This document shows, piece after piece, positions 38,470-47,273 of a DNA stretch of 64,000 nt. The notes under the pieces are model-generated. The model saw nothing but the letters and a program-made list of their open reading frames with translations. It made no database searches and was not told the origin of the DNA. The stretch's first letter is position 1. Each line of letters starts with the position of its first letter. The stretch comes from Akkermansia massiliensis (GTDB taxonomy: Bacteria > Verrucomicrobiota > Verrucomicrobiia > Verrucomicrobiales > Akkermansiaceae), in assembly GCF_023516715.1 (NCBI RefSeq), contig NZ_JAMGSI010000001.1, forward strand, positions 1,488,001 to 1,552,000, read 5' to 3'. The translations under genes and the position numbers were made by a program.

Positions 38470-38505
38470 AAAACAGGCCGCTGCAAGGCGTGCCTGTTTT
38501 TTATT
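38470..38505 (+). terminator. Intrinsic terminator of the GH109 gene
   Basis: AAAACAGGC / GCCTGTTTT stem (9 bp) with a 13-nt loop, followed by TTATT. Classical Rho-independent layout about 80 bp after the stop. The remaining bases to 38733 show nothing further. Confidence 0.75.
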
Positions 38506-38733
38506 GGCGTGAACAGCGGTTGCAGGGGTAAAAGGAGGCAGGCTGTTCCATTGGCAGCCCCCCTGTTCCTTGATGGAACGGGCGCTCACGTTCATAAAGA
38601 CGGAGCATGAAAACCCGCAATAAGCATTGGTTCCCTGCCTGCTGTTAGTGAAAAAGGCAGGAAAGGAAGAATGCCTTGCACCCGGAAGGTGCAACCGCAC
38701 AGCCTGAATAATTTATGAAAGCACCGGCTCAAC

Positions 38734-39501
38734 TCATTTCTTGAGGATTCTCTTTAGATTGGCGACGTCCAACAACAAATTCACCGTTTCAAAATTCCCC
38801 TTGTAAAACACGCCCCAGTTATTGAAGACGCAGGGCAATTCCTTTGCCTTTTGCAGCGTATCCACCCTGATGAGAGATACCGGAACATCGTTCTCTCCAC
38901 AGTACCGTTTTATGATCTCAATGTTTTGATACACAAAGGGGCATTGCATATCATAATAAATTGTCAGCTCCCGGCTCTCAATTCTCCCCTTTTTGGCATT
39001 CGGCGCAAACCTCGGCGTTGTTCCGTCAAAGGAAAGAGCAAGCAGTTCATAGCCATGACTGGCAGCATCCACCGCCTCAAAGCCGAACTTCTTCGCAAAG
39101 GATTGATCGGCAAGCCACGCTTTCTGTTTTTCAGCTCCGAGCATGCAAACGCCGGATTTGCCCTTTTCCCTGGCATCAGCCAGACAATATTCCATCAGCA
39201 ATTTTCCATACCCTTTCCCCTTGTAGCTGCCGGAAACCCACAAGCAATATATATAATAGTAGTTGTCCCCAAGGATGGGAACCCAGGCCGTCTCCAGAGG
39301 GGCATACTCAATGAAAACCACTCCCTTGGCATTTAACTTTCTAAAGACGTGGCCTTCCCTGATCCGGCCGGAAAGCCATTGCCGCTTTGCTTCAACGCCC
39401 GGATGGGGGGCCCGGCTGCGGATAATGCAGCATAAATGTTCACTGGCCAGATTGTCCGCCGTTAAATTGATAAAATCCGTATTCAAAGGCGCATCTTCCA
39501 T
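38734..39501 (-). CDS. GNAT acetyltransferase with C-terminal YoaP-like thioredoxin-fold domain
   Basis: 255 residues from ATG 39501 (MEDAPLNTDF). The N-terminal ~155 residues form a GNAT domain with the acetyl-CoA loop GSYKGKGYGKLL. The C-terminal ~80 residues (LTIYYDMQCPFVYQNIE, with a lone Cys before Pro) resemble a thioredoxin-fold YoaP-type domain. This fused architecture is known in uncharacterised acetyltransferases. The ATG sits 7 nt after a TAAAAT -10 with a perfect TTGACA 17 bp upstream, a clear leaderless geometry that also fixes the start. Substrate unknown. Confidence 0.85.
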   Translation of the reverse strand: MEDAPLNTDFINLTADNLASEHLCCIIRSRAPHPGVEAKRQWLSGRIREGHVFRKLNAKGVVFIEYAPLETAWVPILGDNYYYIYCLWVSGSYKGKGYGKLLMEYCLADAREKGKSGVCMLGAEKQKAWLADQSFAKKFGFEAVDAASHGYELLALSFDGTTPRFAPNAKKGRIESRELTIYYDMQCPFVYQNIEIIKRYCGENDVPVSLIRVDTLQKAKELPCVFNNWGVFYKGNFETVNLLLDVANLKRILKK

Positions 39502-39508
39502 TCTACTA

Positions 39509-39537
39509 ATTTTAATATCCGCCTGTGGAAATGTCAA
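39509..39537 (-). promoter_or_regulatory. Promoter of the GNAT/YoaP gene, leaderless geometry
   Basis: -35 TTGACA (39537-39532), 17-bp spacer, -10 TAAAAT (39514-39509), 7 nt to the ATG. Confidence 0.7.
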
Positions 39538-39718
39538 AAACTCATTCCATGCCCCGACTTCCCGTTACAGGCACAAGCCCTTTTGTTCATCCAGGCATCA
39601 GCGGGCGCATTACTCCCTTGGCAAATGGGGCACCTTACAACAGAAACAAGGCTGTACCTGCTGAAAAACAGCTGTAACGGCGTGAGAGACATCGGTCCTG
39701 AACCGTTCTGAAGATTCC

Positions 39719-42091
39719 TCAACTGCCTTTGACGGGCGTCTCCGGCGTCAGTTCATACGTCTTTTCCGTGCCATTGGCGGCCACCTTGACGGATTGGGCC
39801 ACCGGGGAGGAAAGGCGGAACTGCGTTACCCTGCCGTCCTTCCAGTCCATGTCCACGGTAATGTTGCCGCGGGCTTTCAGCCCACGCACGCTCCCGTTTT
39901 TCCAGGCTTCCGGCAGCGCCGGCAGGAGATGCAGGCGGCCGGTGCGGGACTGGAGCAGCATCTCCGCAAAGCCGGCCACGATGCCCATGGTTCCGTCCAC
40001 CTGCATGGGCGGATGCGTGGTGAACAGGCTGTCCATCATGCTGTGGCGCATCATGCCCCGAATCATCTCATAAGCCTTTTCCCCGTCCAGAAAACGCGCC
40101 CAGAGGCTGGCGCGCCACGCCCAGGTCCAGGAACGGCGGGAATCCCCCGTGGTTCCGCGCGCCAGCAGGGATTTGCGGGCGGCTTCCGCCCATTCCGGCG
40201 TCTTTTCCGGGCTGATCCGGCTGCCGGGATAAACGGCAAACAAGTGGGAGGTGTGCCGGTGGCGCGGGTCCCAGGAGCCGCCCGGCTTGCGGGCGATCAT
40301 CCATTCCAGCAGCAGGCCGTCCTCCCCCACCCTGGGACCGGCCAGAAGATCCCTCTTGGCGGCCAGTTCTTTCCTCCAGGCAATGTCCACGCCCAGGGTT
40401 TCCGCGGCCTGTACGGTATCATGGAACAATTCCCACACGATCTGCTGGTCATGCGCGCAGCCGTCCTCCCTGGGGCCGTGTTCCGGGGACCAGCCCATCG
40501 GAGCCACCAGCGTTCCTTCCTTCACGTCCTTCAACTCCCGGGAGATTATTTCCGGCGTCACCTTCCTGTCCTCCGTCCGGAAGTTGCTTCCTCCCGCGTG
40601 CAGGGGCTTGAGCTGGCTTTCCCAGAAACGGCAGATTTCCTTCATCATCGGGTAAGCCGTCGTTTTCAGATACTCCCTGTCCATCGTGAACAGGTAGCGT
40701 TCCCACAGATGCAGGGCATACCACGCGGAAGCGGGCTTGTTCCATTTAAATCCCTGGCCCCCGTAAATGTTCTGGGCCGTCCTGGACGTCCAGCCCGGAG
40801 CGGGCTTGCCGCCAGCCGTCCTGAACTCTTTCTCCTCCCGGGTGATTTTACGCGCGGCGGGCGCCATTTCCCGGATGTAATCCACCAGCGGGTCATAACA
40901 TTCCGCCAGGTTGGAGGGGAGCACTCCCCAGTAGCACATCTGGATGTTGATATTATTGTGGTAGTCGGAATCCCACGGCGGAATCAGGCTGTAATTCCAC
41001 AGGCCCTGGAGGTTGGCGGGCAGATTCCCCGGCTGGGAGGAGGAAAGGATGACGTAGCGGCCGAAGTTGAACACCAGTTCCTCCAGATCGGGATCACGGG
41101 CGTCCCTTCCGGCGTCCACCGCCTGCCTGTACCTCTTCAGCCTCTCGTTGACGGGGAGTTCCGCCGTGGCGTCCTCCGTCTCTCCCAGGTCCAGGGAAAC
41201 GCGGTGGTAAAGCTTGCCGTAGGCGCCCCGGTGGGCGGCTTTCAACTGCTCCGGAGCCGCCTTGAGCGCACGGGCCAGAACGGCGTCATTCCTCTTGCGG
41301 GGCGGCTCCCCCTTCCAGTTCCGGGAAGCGTCCAGCACGTAATCCGTAGCCAGGGAAACCAGCACGCGGCAGGAATCCGCCCGCCGGACGGTGATGGAGC
41401 CGCCGTTAGCCGTGACACTTCCACCCCTGGGAAGAACGGCAATGCGCGCCTCATAGGTCAATCCGTTCTTCAGGGAACCCTGCATCAGAATCATTCCCCT
41501 GCCCCCTCCGGCCGTGGCCGTAATCCTGTCCTGAGGATGCAAGGTCGCCAGGCGGAAGGAGGCTTCCACGGAACGGGGCCTGTCCCCCTGCACCGTCATG
41601 GAAACCACCTGGTGCGGAACGCTGGCGAAATACTCCCTCCGGTAACGGACTCCCCCGGAGTTGTAGGACACGGAAGCCAGCGCCTCCGCCACATCCAGCG
41701 TCCTTTTATAATCCTGCACGTTCTCTGCTGCCGGATACGTGATTTCCAGCGTGCCGAACGGCTGGTAGGATCCGAATTTGACGGAATCCGGCCCCTTGTC
41801 CTTGGCTTCCGCACTGCAAAAACCTCCGGACCACATGCTGATTTCCGTCAGCTCCAGGCGGTCCTTTTCCACGCCTCCGTAAATGAGCGCTCCTATTCTT
41901 CCGTTGCCGATCGGCGTGGCGTCCTTCGCCCAGGAGTTGTCCCCGGTTCCCTTCTGGGGCCGCGTCTCCTTCCATTCCGCCGGACGGCTGAACCGGACCA
42001 GGGAGGATTTCCATGCCGTTGATTCCTCCGCCGCGCGCAGGACGTCCCCGTGGAACAGAACACCAAGAAGGAGAAAGAAGAACGGACGCAT
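39719..42091 (-). CDS. Secreted alpha-L-fucosidase, GH95
   Basis: Cleaves mainly alpha-1,2-linked fucose by inversion. 790 residues with a signal peptide (MRPFFFLLLGVLFHGDV). The N-terminal beta domain contains ATPIGNGRIGALIYGG and SMWSGG. The (alpha/alpha)6 catalytic barrel has DYHNNINIQMCYWG with the two Asn residues that activate water, and THPPMQVDGTMGI with the candidate Asp. A C-terminal beta domain closes the protein (LLPALPEAWKNGSVRGLKARG). The start codon is 9 nt after a TAGTAT -10. Divergent from the EboE-like gene. Complements the GH29 enzyme in removing fucose from mucin. Confidence 0.93.
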   Translation of the reverse strand: MRPFFFLLLGVLFHGDVLRAAEESTAWKSSLVRFSRPAEWKETRPQKGTGDNSWAKDATPIGNGRIGALIYGGVEKDRLELTEISMWSGGFCSAEAKDKGPDSVKFGSYQPFGTLEITYPAAENVQDYKRTLDVAEALASVSYNSGGVRYRREYFASVPHQVVSMTVQGDRPRSVEASFRLATLHPQDRITATAGGGRGMILMQGSLKNGLTYEARIAVLPRGGSVTANGGSITVRRADSCRVLVSLATDYVLDASRNWKGEPPRKRNDAVLARALKAAPEQLKAAHRGAYGKLYHRVSLDLGETEDATAELPVNERLKRYRQAVDAGRDARDPDLEELVFNFGRYVILSSSQPGNLPANLQGLWNYSLIPPWDSDYHNNINIQMCYWGVLPSNLAECYDPLVDYIREMAPAARKITREEKEFRTAGGKPAPGWTSRTAQNIYGGQGFKWNKPASAWYALHLWERYLFTMDREYLKTTAYPMMKEICRFWESQLKPLHAGGSNFRTEDRKVTPEIISRELKDVKEGTLVAPMGWSPEHGPREDGCAHDQQIVWELFHDTVQAAETLGVDIAWRKELAAKRDLLAGPRVGEDGLLLEWMIARKPGGSWDPRHRHTSHLFAVYPGSRISPEKTPEWAEAARKSLLARGTTGDSRRSWTWAWRASLWARFLDGEKAYEMIRGMMRHSMMDSLFTTHPPMQVDGTMGIVAGFAEMLLQSRTGRLHLLPALPEAWKNGSVRGLKARGNITVDMDWKDGRVTQFRLSSPVAQSVKVAANGTEKTYELTPETPVKGS

Positions 42092-42100
42092 AACGGAAAG

Positions 42101-42129
42101 ATACTACCATATATCCGGAGCCTTTTCAA
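42101..42129 (-). promoter_or_regulatory. GH95 promoter, leaderless geometry
   Basis: -35 TTGAAA (42129-42124), 17-bp spacer, -10 TAGTAT (42106-42101), 9 nt to the ATG at 42091. Confidence 0.65.
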
Positions 42130-42308
42130 AGCCATTCTTTCCGCCGGAAAGGACGCTTCCGGATGACGCCAAAAGCCGCAATTCCATGAAATTTTTCCTC
42201 ACTGCGGAACCGTATGTAGGCTTGAGGAACGTCCCATGCGCACGCATTTTCCACCATTTTCCCCCGGAGTGGAACGCCGTTCCCCAAAACAGCACATACT
42301 GCCCCGCC

Positions 42309-43451
42309 ATGCTTTCCTACTGCACCAACATCCATCCCGCCGAATCCTGGGCGGAAACCCGGGAAGCCCTCCAGACCCACGTTCCCCGCATCCGGCAGGA
42401 ACTGGCCGCACTGAATTCCCCCCTGAAGGACCGCCCCCTGGGCATCGGCCTGCGCCTGTCCGCCAGGGCGGCAGCGGAACTGCTGGAAACGCCGCACGCC
42501 GTGGAAGCCCTGAAAGCATGGCTGGACGAACACAACGCGCGCGTGGAAACCCTCAACGGCTTTCCCTACGGGAACTTTCACGGCCAGCGGGTGAAGGAAC
42601 ACGTTTTCCAGCCGGACTGGACCACGCCGGAACGTTTTGAATACACCTGCAACCTGTTCCGCATCCTGGCCCGCATCGGGGATGAAAACGCAGACAGGCT
42701 GACCGTCAGCACGCTCCCCGCCTCCCACAGCTGGTTCCATGCGGAGGAGGAGCGCATGTTCTCCCGTCTGGACGCCATGAGCGGATTCCTGGACGTGCTG
42801 AGCAGGCAGACCGGACGCCTGATGCAGCTTGGGCTGGAGCCGGAGCCATTCGGCCATTTCCACGATACGGAGGGCGCCATCCGCTTTTTCAACGGCCTGC
42901 GCAACCACTCCCGCCGCCCCGAACTCATTGAACGCCACCTGGGGCTGACGTATGACACCTGCCACTTCGCCATCCTGCGGGAGGAACCGGCAGACACCCT
43001 CTCCGCCTGGGAGGAAAACAACATCTCCCTCTGCAAGGTGCAGTTCTCCAACGCCCTGGAATGCCGCATACGCGGGGAGGAAGACCTGGAACGCCTCCGC
43101 CAGTTTGACGACGGCGTTTATTTCCACCAGACCAGCATCCTCCACCGGGGCAGAACCATGCTTTTCCCGGACCTGCCGAACGCCCTGGCCTACGGGCGGG
43201 ATTACGCGGAGGAAACGCGGGATTCCCAATGGCGCATTCATTACCACATTCCCCTGTACGCCTCCCCGGAACCGCCCCTGCGGGGCACGGAGGATTTCAT
43301 CCTGAAAACGCACGCCTTCCTCCGCAGCCATCCGGGCCTGAACCCCCACCTGGAGGTGGAAACCTATACGTGGAGCGTCCTGCCGGACCATCTGAAAATT
43401 CCCCTGGCCGCCCAGATTGCCCGTGAACTGCATTACGTTGAAACCCTGTAA
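42309..43451 (+). CDS. EboE-like metabolite-traffic protein (TIM-barrel)
   Basis: 380 residues from ATG 42309 (MLSYCTNIHPAESW). The N-terminal CTNIHPAESW and the later TLNGFPYGNFHG and KEHVFQPDW match the EboE family, related to xylose-isomerase-like TIM barrels with metal-binding His/Glu residues (GLEPEPFGHFHD, YDTCHFA). EboE belongs to the ebo cluster implicated in moving metabolites to the periplasm in cyanobacteria and other phyla. No other ebo genes are visible here, so this is an orphan. Three bases separate it from the next gene, so the two are co-transcribed. Confidence 0.8.
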   Translation: MLSYCTNIHPAESWAETREALQTHVPRIRQELAALNSPLKDRPLGIGLRLSARAAAELLETPHAVEALKAWLDEHNARVETLNGFPYGNFHGQRVKEHVFQPDWTTPERFEYTCNLFRILARIGDENADRLTVSTLPASHSWFHAEEERMFSRLDAMSGFLDVLSRQTGRLMQLGLEPEPFGHFHDTEGAIRFFNGLRNHSRRPELIERHLGLTYDTCHFAILREEPADTLSAWEENNISLCKVQFSNALECRIRGEEDLERLRQFDDGVYFHQTSILHRGRTMLFPDLPNALAYGRDYAEETRDSQWRIHYHIPLYASPEPPLRGTEDFILKTHAFLRSHPGLNPHLEVETYTWSVLPDHLKIPLAAQIARELHYVETL

Positions 43452-43454
43452 GAG

Positions 43455-44405
43455 ATGACCCGCATTCACAAACACGCCGCCCTGACCGCCGGATTCCTGC
43501 TGCTGGCCTCCGGCCTCTCCTCCTGCACCCTCCTTCCCGCTTCCTCCTCCGGCGGCCCGGATACCCCGCGGAGCCTGGGCGCGCGCATGGAAAAGCATAC
43601 GGAAGTCCTGCAAAAAGACATCGGGCCCAGAAACGCCCGGCAGCCCAAATCCATGGAAGCCGCCGCCAAATACATCGCCGGAAGCTTCTCGGACATGGGT
43701 TATGCCGTCACCTTGCAGCCCGTTTCCGGAGGGGATGCGAAAAAGGGGACCGCCATCTACAACGTCCTGGTTTACAAGCCCGGACTGTATTCCAACAACC
43801 AGAGCATCGTAGTGGGAGCCAATTACGATTCCAGCGAACGGCTCAACAACGGAAGCGGAGCGGCCCTGCTGCTGGAAACGGCCAGGGGCCTCAAGGACAT
43901 TCCCACCAACCACAACATTTACTTCGTCGCGTATGCGAACGGAGCGGAACCCGCATCCGCCTCCTCAGGAGCCTCCGTCCACGCCAAAACCCTGAGCGGC
44001 AGCATCGGCGCGGCCAACATCCTGGGCATGATCAACCTGGAACCGCAGGAACTGGCCGCCGCTGCGGAGCAGAAACAGCCGGAACCGGAATCCCCGCAGG
44101 AAGCCGTGCTGTTCATGACCACGCTCCGCGGCAAGGAATTCGCGGGCCAGTGCGCCACTCCCTTCACCAAATCCTGGGAGCAGGCTCCCCCCACCTTCCA
44201 CCGGGAGCCCTCCGCCATTGCGGGCAATGACCGCCATTACGCGGCGCTGGGCATCCCCACGGTCTCATGCCTGTGCAAGTACGCCATTACGGATTCCCAT
44301 ACGGAGGACTATGTGCACGCCCTGACGGACATGATTCACCAGGTGGCGGACAATGACGTGCCCAAACCGGAGAAAAACGCCGCGGCGGACCAGAAAAAAC
44401 CCTGA
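43455..44405 (+). CDS. M28-peptidase-like lipoprotein with degenerate metal site
   Basis: 316 residues. Lipoprotein signal with lipobox LSSC near residue 24. The fold matches M28 aminopeptidases (YNVLVYKPGLYSNNQSIVVGANYDS, NNGSGAALLLETAR, IYFVAYANGAEP), but the usual His of VVGAHYDS is Asn, the Asp of the DNASG-type loop is Asn, and the GEE glutamate pair is GAE. The late SHTED keeps one His. Two-zinc catalysis therefore looks lost, and the protein may bind peptides or act structurally. Co-transcribed with the EboE-like gene, with a 3-bp gap. The C-terminus is Lys/Ala-rich. Confidence 0.8.
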   Translation: MTRIHKHAALTAGFLLLASGLSSCTLLPASSSGGPDTPRSLGARMEKHTEVLQKDIGPRNARQPKSMEAAAKYIAGSFSDMGYAVTLQPVSGGDAKKGTAIYNVLVYKPGLYSNNQSIVVGANYDSSERLNNGSGAALLLETARGLKDIPTNHNIYFVAYANGAEPASASSGASVHAKTLSGSIGAANILGMINLEPQELAAAAEQKQPEPESPQEAVLFMTTLRGKEFAGQCATPFTKSWEQAPPTFHREPSAIAGNDRHYAALGIPTVSCLCKYAITDSHTEDYVHALTDMIHQVADNDVPKPEKNAAADQKKP

Positions 44406-44428
44406 CGCCTCTTTCTCCCCCTCTTCTT

Positions 44429-45583
44429 TTACCGGGACAGCTTTCTTCTTCCGTGGCCGCCGCCCAGCATCAGCACGGGCATGAAGGAGAGCGCCACCAG
44501 CGCAATGACCATCGGCATCCAGTTGTCGGAATACCGCTGCATCAGGAAGGAGGTCAGGGAAGGCCCGGCCAGCGTGCCAATGGAGTAGCTCAGCAGCAGA
44601 AGCTGGTTCATGGTCACCAGCTCATCCCGTGAGGCCTCTTCACACCCCCAGGCCATGGCGACGGGGTACAGGGAGAAACCCGCCAGCCCCAGCGCGATCA
44701 GGGAGGGGGCCATCAGGCCGCCTTTCAGCACCAGCCCCGCGCATGCGGCCACCACCAGCAGGGACTGGCATTTCATGACGAAGGCGCGCCCGTATTTGTC
44801 CGCCAGCCGTCCCATGGGCCACTGGCCCAGAATAGCCGCGGCAATCAGCAGGGCCATCCAGTACCCCACGGAGGAGTGGTTCATGCCCTGGTGTTTCAGG
44901 AACAGGGGCATCAGGCAGTAAATGGTACCCAGCACTACGCCGGAAATCACGCACCCCACCACGCCCAGAAACACGCTGCGGCGTTTGAGCAGCGTCCGAA
45001 CCTCCACATGGGTGGAAGACAGGGCGCCCGCGGAATCAGACTCCAGGCGGGCAAACAGCAGGGGAATCATGCCCACTGCGGACAGAACGCATACCTCCGT
45101 CACCACCAGGGACATGTCGCTGGGAAACCAGCCCAGGAGGAGCTGGCCCAGCACCGTTCCCAGATAATAAACCACCAGGTAGGAGGCCAGAAGAATGCCG
45201 CGGGTTTTCAGTGTTCCGGCCCTCAGCAGGGCGCTCTCCACCACCACCCAGACCAGGGCGCAGCTTATCCCCGTCAGCAGCCGGAGGCCGCTCCAGGCCA
45301 GCGCGCCTGGAAACACAAGCAGCAGCAGGGTGGACGCCGCGCATAAAACGCACGCGTACTGGTAGCTCCCCTTGAAGCCGGCCTTGCGGATCACCCCGCC
45401 GGCCATCAGCGTGCCCGCCAGGTTCCCCAGAAAGAAAAAAGCCCCCACCAGCCCGGCCTCCCAGGTGGCGGCGTCAGACTGTTCCATCCACAGCGGAACC
45501 ACCGTATTCAGAACGGCAAACGCCACCGTCTGAAAAAGAAGCCCCGCCAGCAGCAGGGCAATAGGCCAGGTAAATGTACGCAT
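44429..45583 (-). CDS. MFS transporter, YcaD-like
   Basis: 384 residues from ATG 45583; a GTG codon directly upstream (45586) may be used instead. Twelve hydrophobic segments are apparent. The pattern PLWMEQSDAATWEAGLVGAFFFLGNLAGTL and GRLADKYGRAF (the MFS loop motif) place it in the major facilitator superfamily, near YcaD/UMF-type exporters of unknown substrate. The short C-terminal tail is basic (GGGHGRRKLSR). Convergent with the M28-like gene with a 23-bp gap. Its promoter gives a leader of under 10 nt. Confidence 0.88.
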   Translation of the reverse strand: MRTFTWPIALLLAGLLFQTVAFAVLNTVVPLWMEQSDAATWEAGLVGAFFFLGNLAGTLMAGGVIRKAGFKGSYQYACVLCAASTLLLLVFPGALAWSGLRLLTGISCALVWVVVESALLRAGTLKTRGILLASYLVVYYLGTVLGQLLLGWFPSDMSLVVTEVCVLSAVGMIPLLFARLESDSAGALSSTHVEVRTLLKRRSVFLGVVGCVISGVVLGTIYCLMPLFLKHQGMNHSSVGYWMALLIAAAILGQWPMGRLADKYGRAFVMKCQSLLVVAACAGLVLKGGLMAPSLIALGLAGFSLYPVAMAWGCEEASRDELVTMNQLLLLSYSIGTLAGPSLTSFLMQRYSDNWMPMVIALVALSFMPVLMLGGGHGRRKLSR

Positions 45584-45598
45584 CACGATAAAGCGGGG

Positions 45599-45626
45599 AC
45601 TATAGCACCAAAGCCGCAGCAGTCAA
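45599..45626 (-). promoter_or_regulatory. MFS gene promoter
   Basis: -35 TTGACT (45626-45621), 16-bp spacer, -10 TATAGT (45604-45599), 12 nt to the GTG and 15 nt to the ATG. Confidence 0.65.
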
Positions 45627-45684
45627 CCGCCTCTTCCTCCGGAAATAAAAACAGGGAAAGCATTCCCGCAGAACAATACATAAA

Positions 45685-45708
45685 TTATTGATAATAAACT
45701 ATCAATAA
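45685..45708. repeat. 9-bp palindrome between rpoN and the MFS gene
   Basis: TTATTGATA-ATAAAC-TATCAATAA, perfect arms in AT-rich DNA, about 60 bp upstream of the MFS promoter and 25 bp after the rpoN stop. All-AT stems make poor terminators, so a protein-binding operator for the transporter gene is the more likely reading. Confidence 0.5.
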
Positions 45709-45732
45709 ACCATTAAAAAATATAGTGGACTG

Positions 45733-47130
45733 TCATATCCCCCGGCGCAGGGAGGCGGGCAGAATCTTCATCTGCTCCCGGTACTTCGCCACCGTGCGGC
45801 GGGCGATGTTCACCCCCTGCTCCTGAAGCGCGGCGGCCAGCCTGGCGTCACTGAGGGGCTTGGAAGAATCTTCCTCCGCAATCAACCGCCGCATCAGCTC
45901 CTGAACGGCGCCGGACGCCACGGCCTCCGCGCCCGCTCCGCCCAGGGAAGCGCCCCCCTCCGCCGGAACGCCCGCGCTGAAAAAGGCCCTTAGCTCCTTC
46001 ATCCCCCACTTGCACAGCAGGTACTTGTCCCGGCACGCACGGGAAACCGTGGACACGTGCACCCCCATTTCCTCCGCCACCTCCTCCATGCCCATGGCCT
46101 TCAGCCGGGACGGCCCGAACCTGAAAAAATCCTCCTGCCGCCGCACGATGGCGCGGGCCAGGCGCAGCACGGTCTCCTGCCTCATGTCCAGGGCGCGCAG
46201 CAGTTCCTGCCCTTCCCGGAATGCCTTGCGGAGATACTGCCGGAGCTCCCGGCTGCCGGAGCTCTCCGCCATCAGCTCCATGTACCGTTCATTCATGGAC
46301 AGGCGCGGCAGGTACTCGGAAGTGAGGACTACATCCAGACCCCCGGAAGGCCCTTCCTCCACGATGACGTCAGGCAGCAGATGGGGATTGCCGCCGGGAG
46401 CATAGGCGCAGCCGGGGTCCGGCGTCAGGCTGCGGATCACTTCCAGAGCCTCCGCCACGGCTTCCGGCTCCACGTCCAGCAGGCGCGCGGCCTCCTCATA
46501 CTTGTGCGCCGCCAGCTCCCGCCAGCAGCGCTTGACCAGGCGGAAGGCGAGCGAACGCTTCAAGCCGCGCTGTTCAAGCTGAATCAACAGGGAATCCCTC
46601 AAATCCGCCGCTCCCACGCCGGGAGGGTCCATCCCCCTCAGCACGTCCAGGGCTTCCTCCATATCCCTCATGCTGAAGCACTCCCGTTCTTCCAGCTCCT
46701 GCGGGGACTCCGTCAGGAAGCCGCGGTCGTCCAGGGCGTCAATCAGCAGGAACAGGGCGTCCCGGGCGCGCCCGGTCAGCGCGGAATGCTGCGCCTGGTC
46801 CGTCAAATGGGTTTTCAGGGATTCCGGAGCCACCACGGACTCATACATGAAATCGCGGCGTGCGGCGGCCTCCGCGGATGGGCGGCCTTCCGGCGTAAAC
46901 TCGTTCCAGCCGTCCTCCCGCTCATTCCAGGCGTCTCCGTCCGGACCGTCCTCCAGGGCTTCCGGAGAAGCGTCCGGCAATTCCTCAAGCATGGGATTGG
47001 TCTCCAGCGCGTGGCGGAGAAGCTGCTTCAATTCCAGAGCGGAGGCCTGGAGAATCTGCATCCCGGCCTGCATGGACTGGGAGGCGGCCATCTGGCGCGC
47101 CATTCCATGCTGCAGGGATACCTCACTCAT
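45733..47130 (-). CDS. rpoN: RNA polymerase sigma-54 factor
   Basis: Directs RNA polymerase to -24/-12 promoters that need an AAA+ activator. 465 residues from ATG 47130 (MSEVSLQHGM). Region I is the Gln-rich N-terminus (MARQMAASQSMQAGMQILQ, then LLRHALETNPMLEE). Core-binding (RDALFLLIDALDDRGFL, GVGAADLRDSLLIQL) and HTH (VAEEMGVHVSTVSRACRDKYLLC) regions follow. The RpoN box ARRTVAKYREQ ends the DNA-binding part. No hpf, PTS-Ntr or activator gene is adjacent. Its own promoter is sigma70-like and leaderless. Confidence 0.95.
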   Translation of the reverse strand: MSEVSLQHGMARQMAASQSMQAGMQILQASALELKQLLRHALETNPMLEELPDASPEALEDGPDGDAWNEREDGWNEFTPEGRPSAEAAARRDFMYESVVAPESLKTHLTDQAQHSALTGRARDALFLLIDALDDRGFLTESPQELEERECFSMRDMEEALDVLRGMDPPGVGAADLRDSLLIQLEQRGLKRSLAFRLVKRCWRELAAHKYEEAARLLDVEPEAVAEALEVIRSLTPDPGCAYAPGGNPHLLPDVIVEEGPSGGLDVVLTSEYLPRLSMNERYMELMAESSGSRELRQYLRKAFREGQELLRALDMRQETVLRLARAIVRRQEDFFRFGPSRLKAMGMEEVAEEMGVHVSTVSRACRDKYLLCKWGMKELRAFFSAGVPAEGGASLGGAGAEAVASGAVQELMRRLIAEEDSSKPLSDARLAAALQEQGVNIARRTVAKYREQMKILPASLRRGI

Positions 47131-47138
47131 ACCGTCAC

Positions 47139-47167
47139 AAGCTACACCACCCCCCGGAATCTGGCAA
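47139..47167 (-). promoter_or_regulatory. rpoN promoter, leaderless geometry
   Basis: -35 TTGCCA (47167-47162), 17-bp spacer, -10 TAGCTT (47144-47139), 8 nt to the ATG at 47130. Confidence 0.5.
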
Positions 47168-47273
47168 GGGGGAACGCCCCGGCGCAAGAGCTGCCAGCGC
47201 ACAGCAGAAGCGGAAAAAAACAACAACTTTTATGTAACGTTTTAAAAAAAACATGCGTATACTATGAAAGTAA

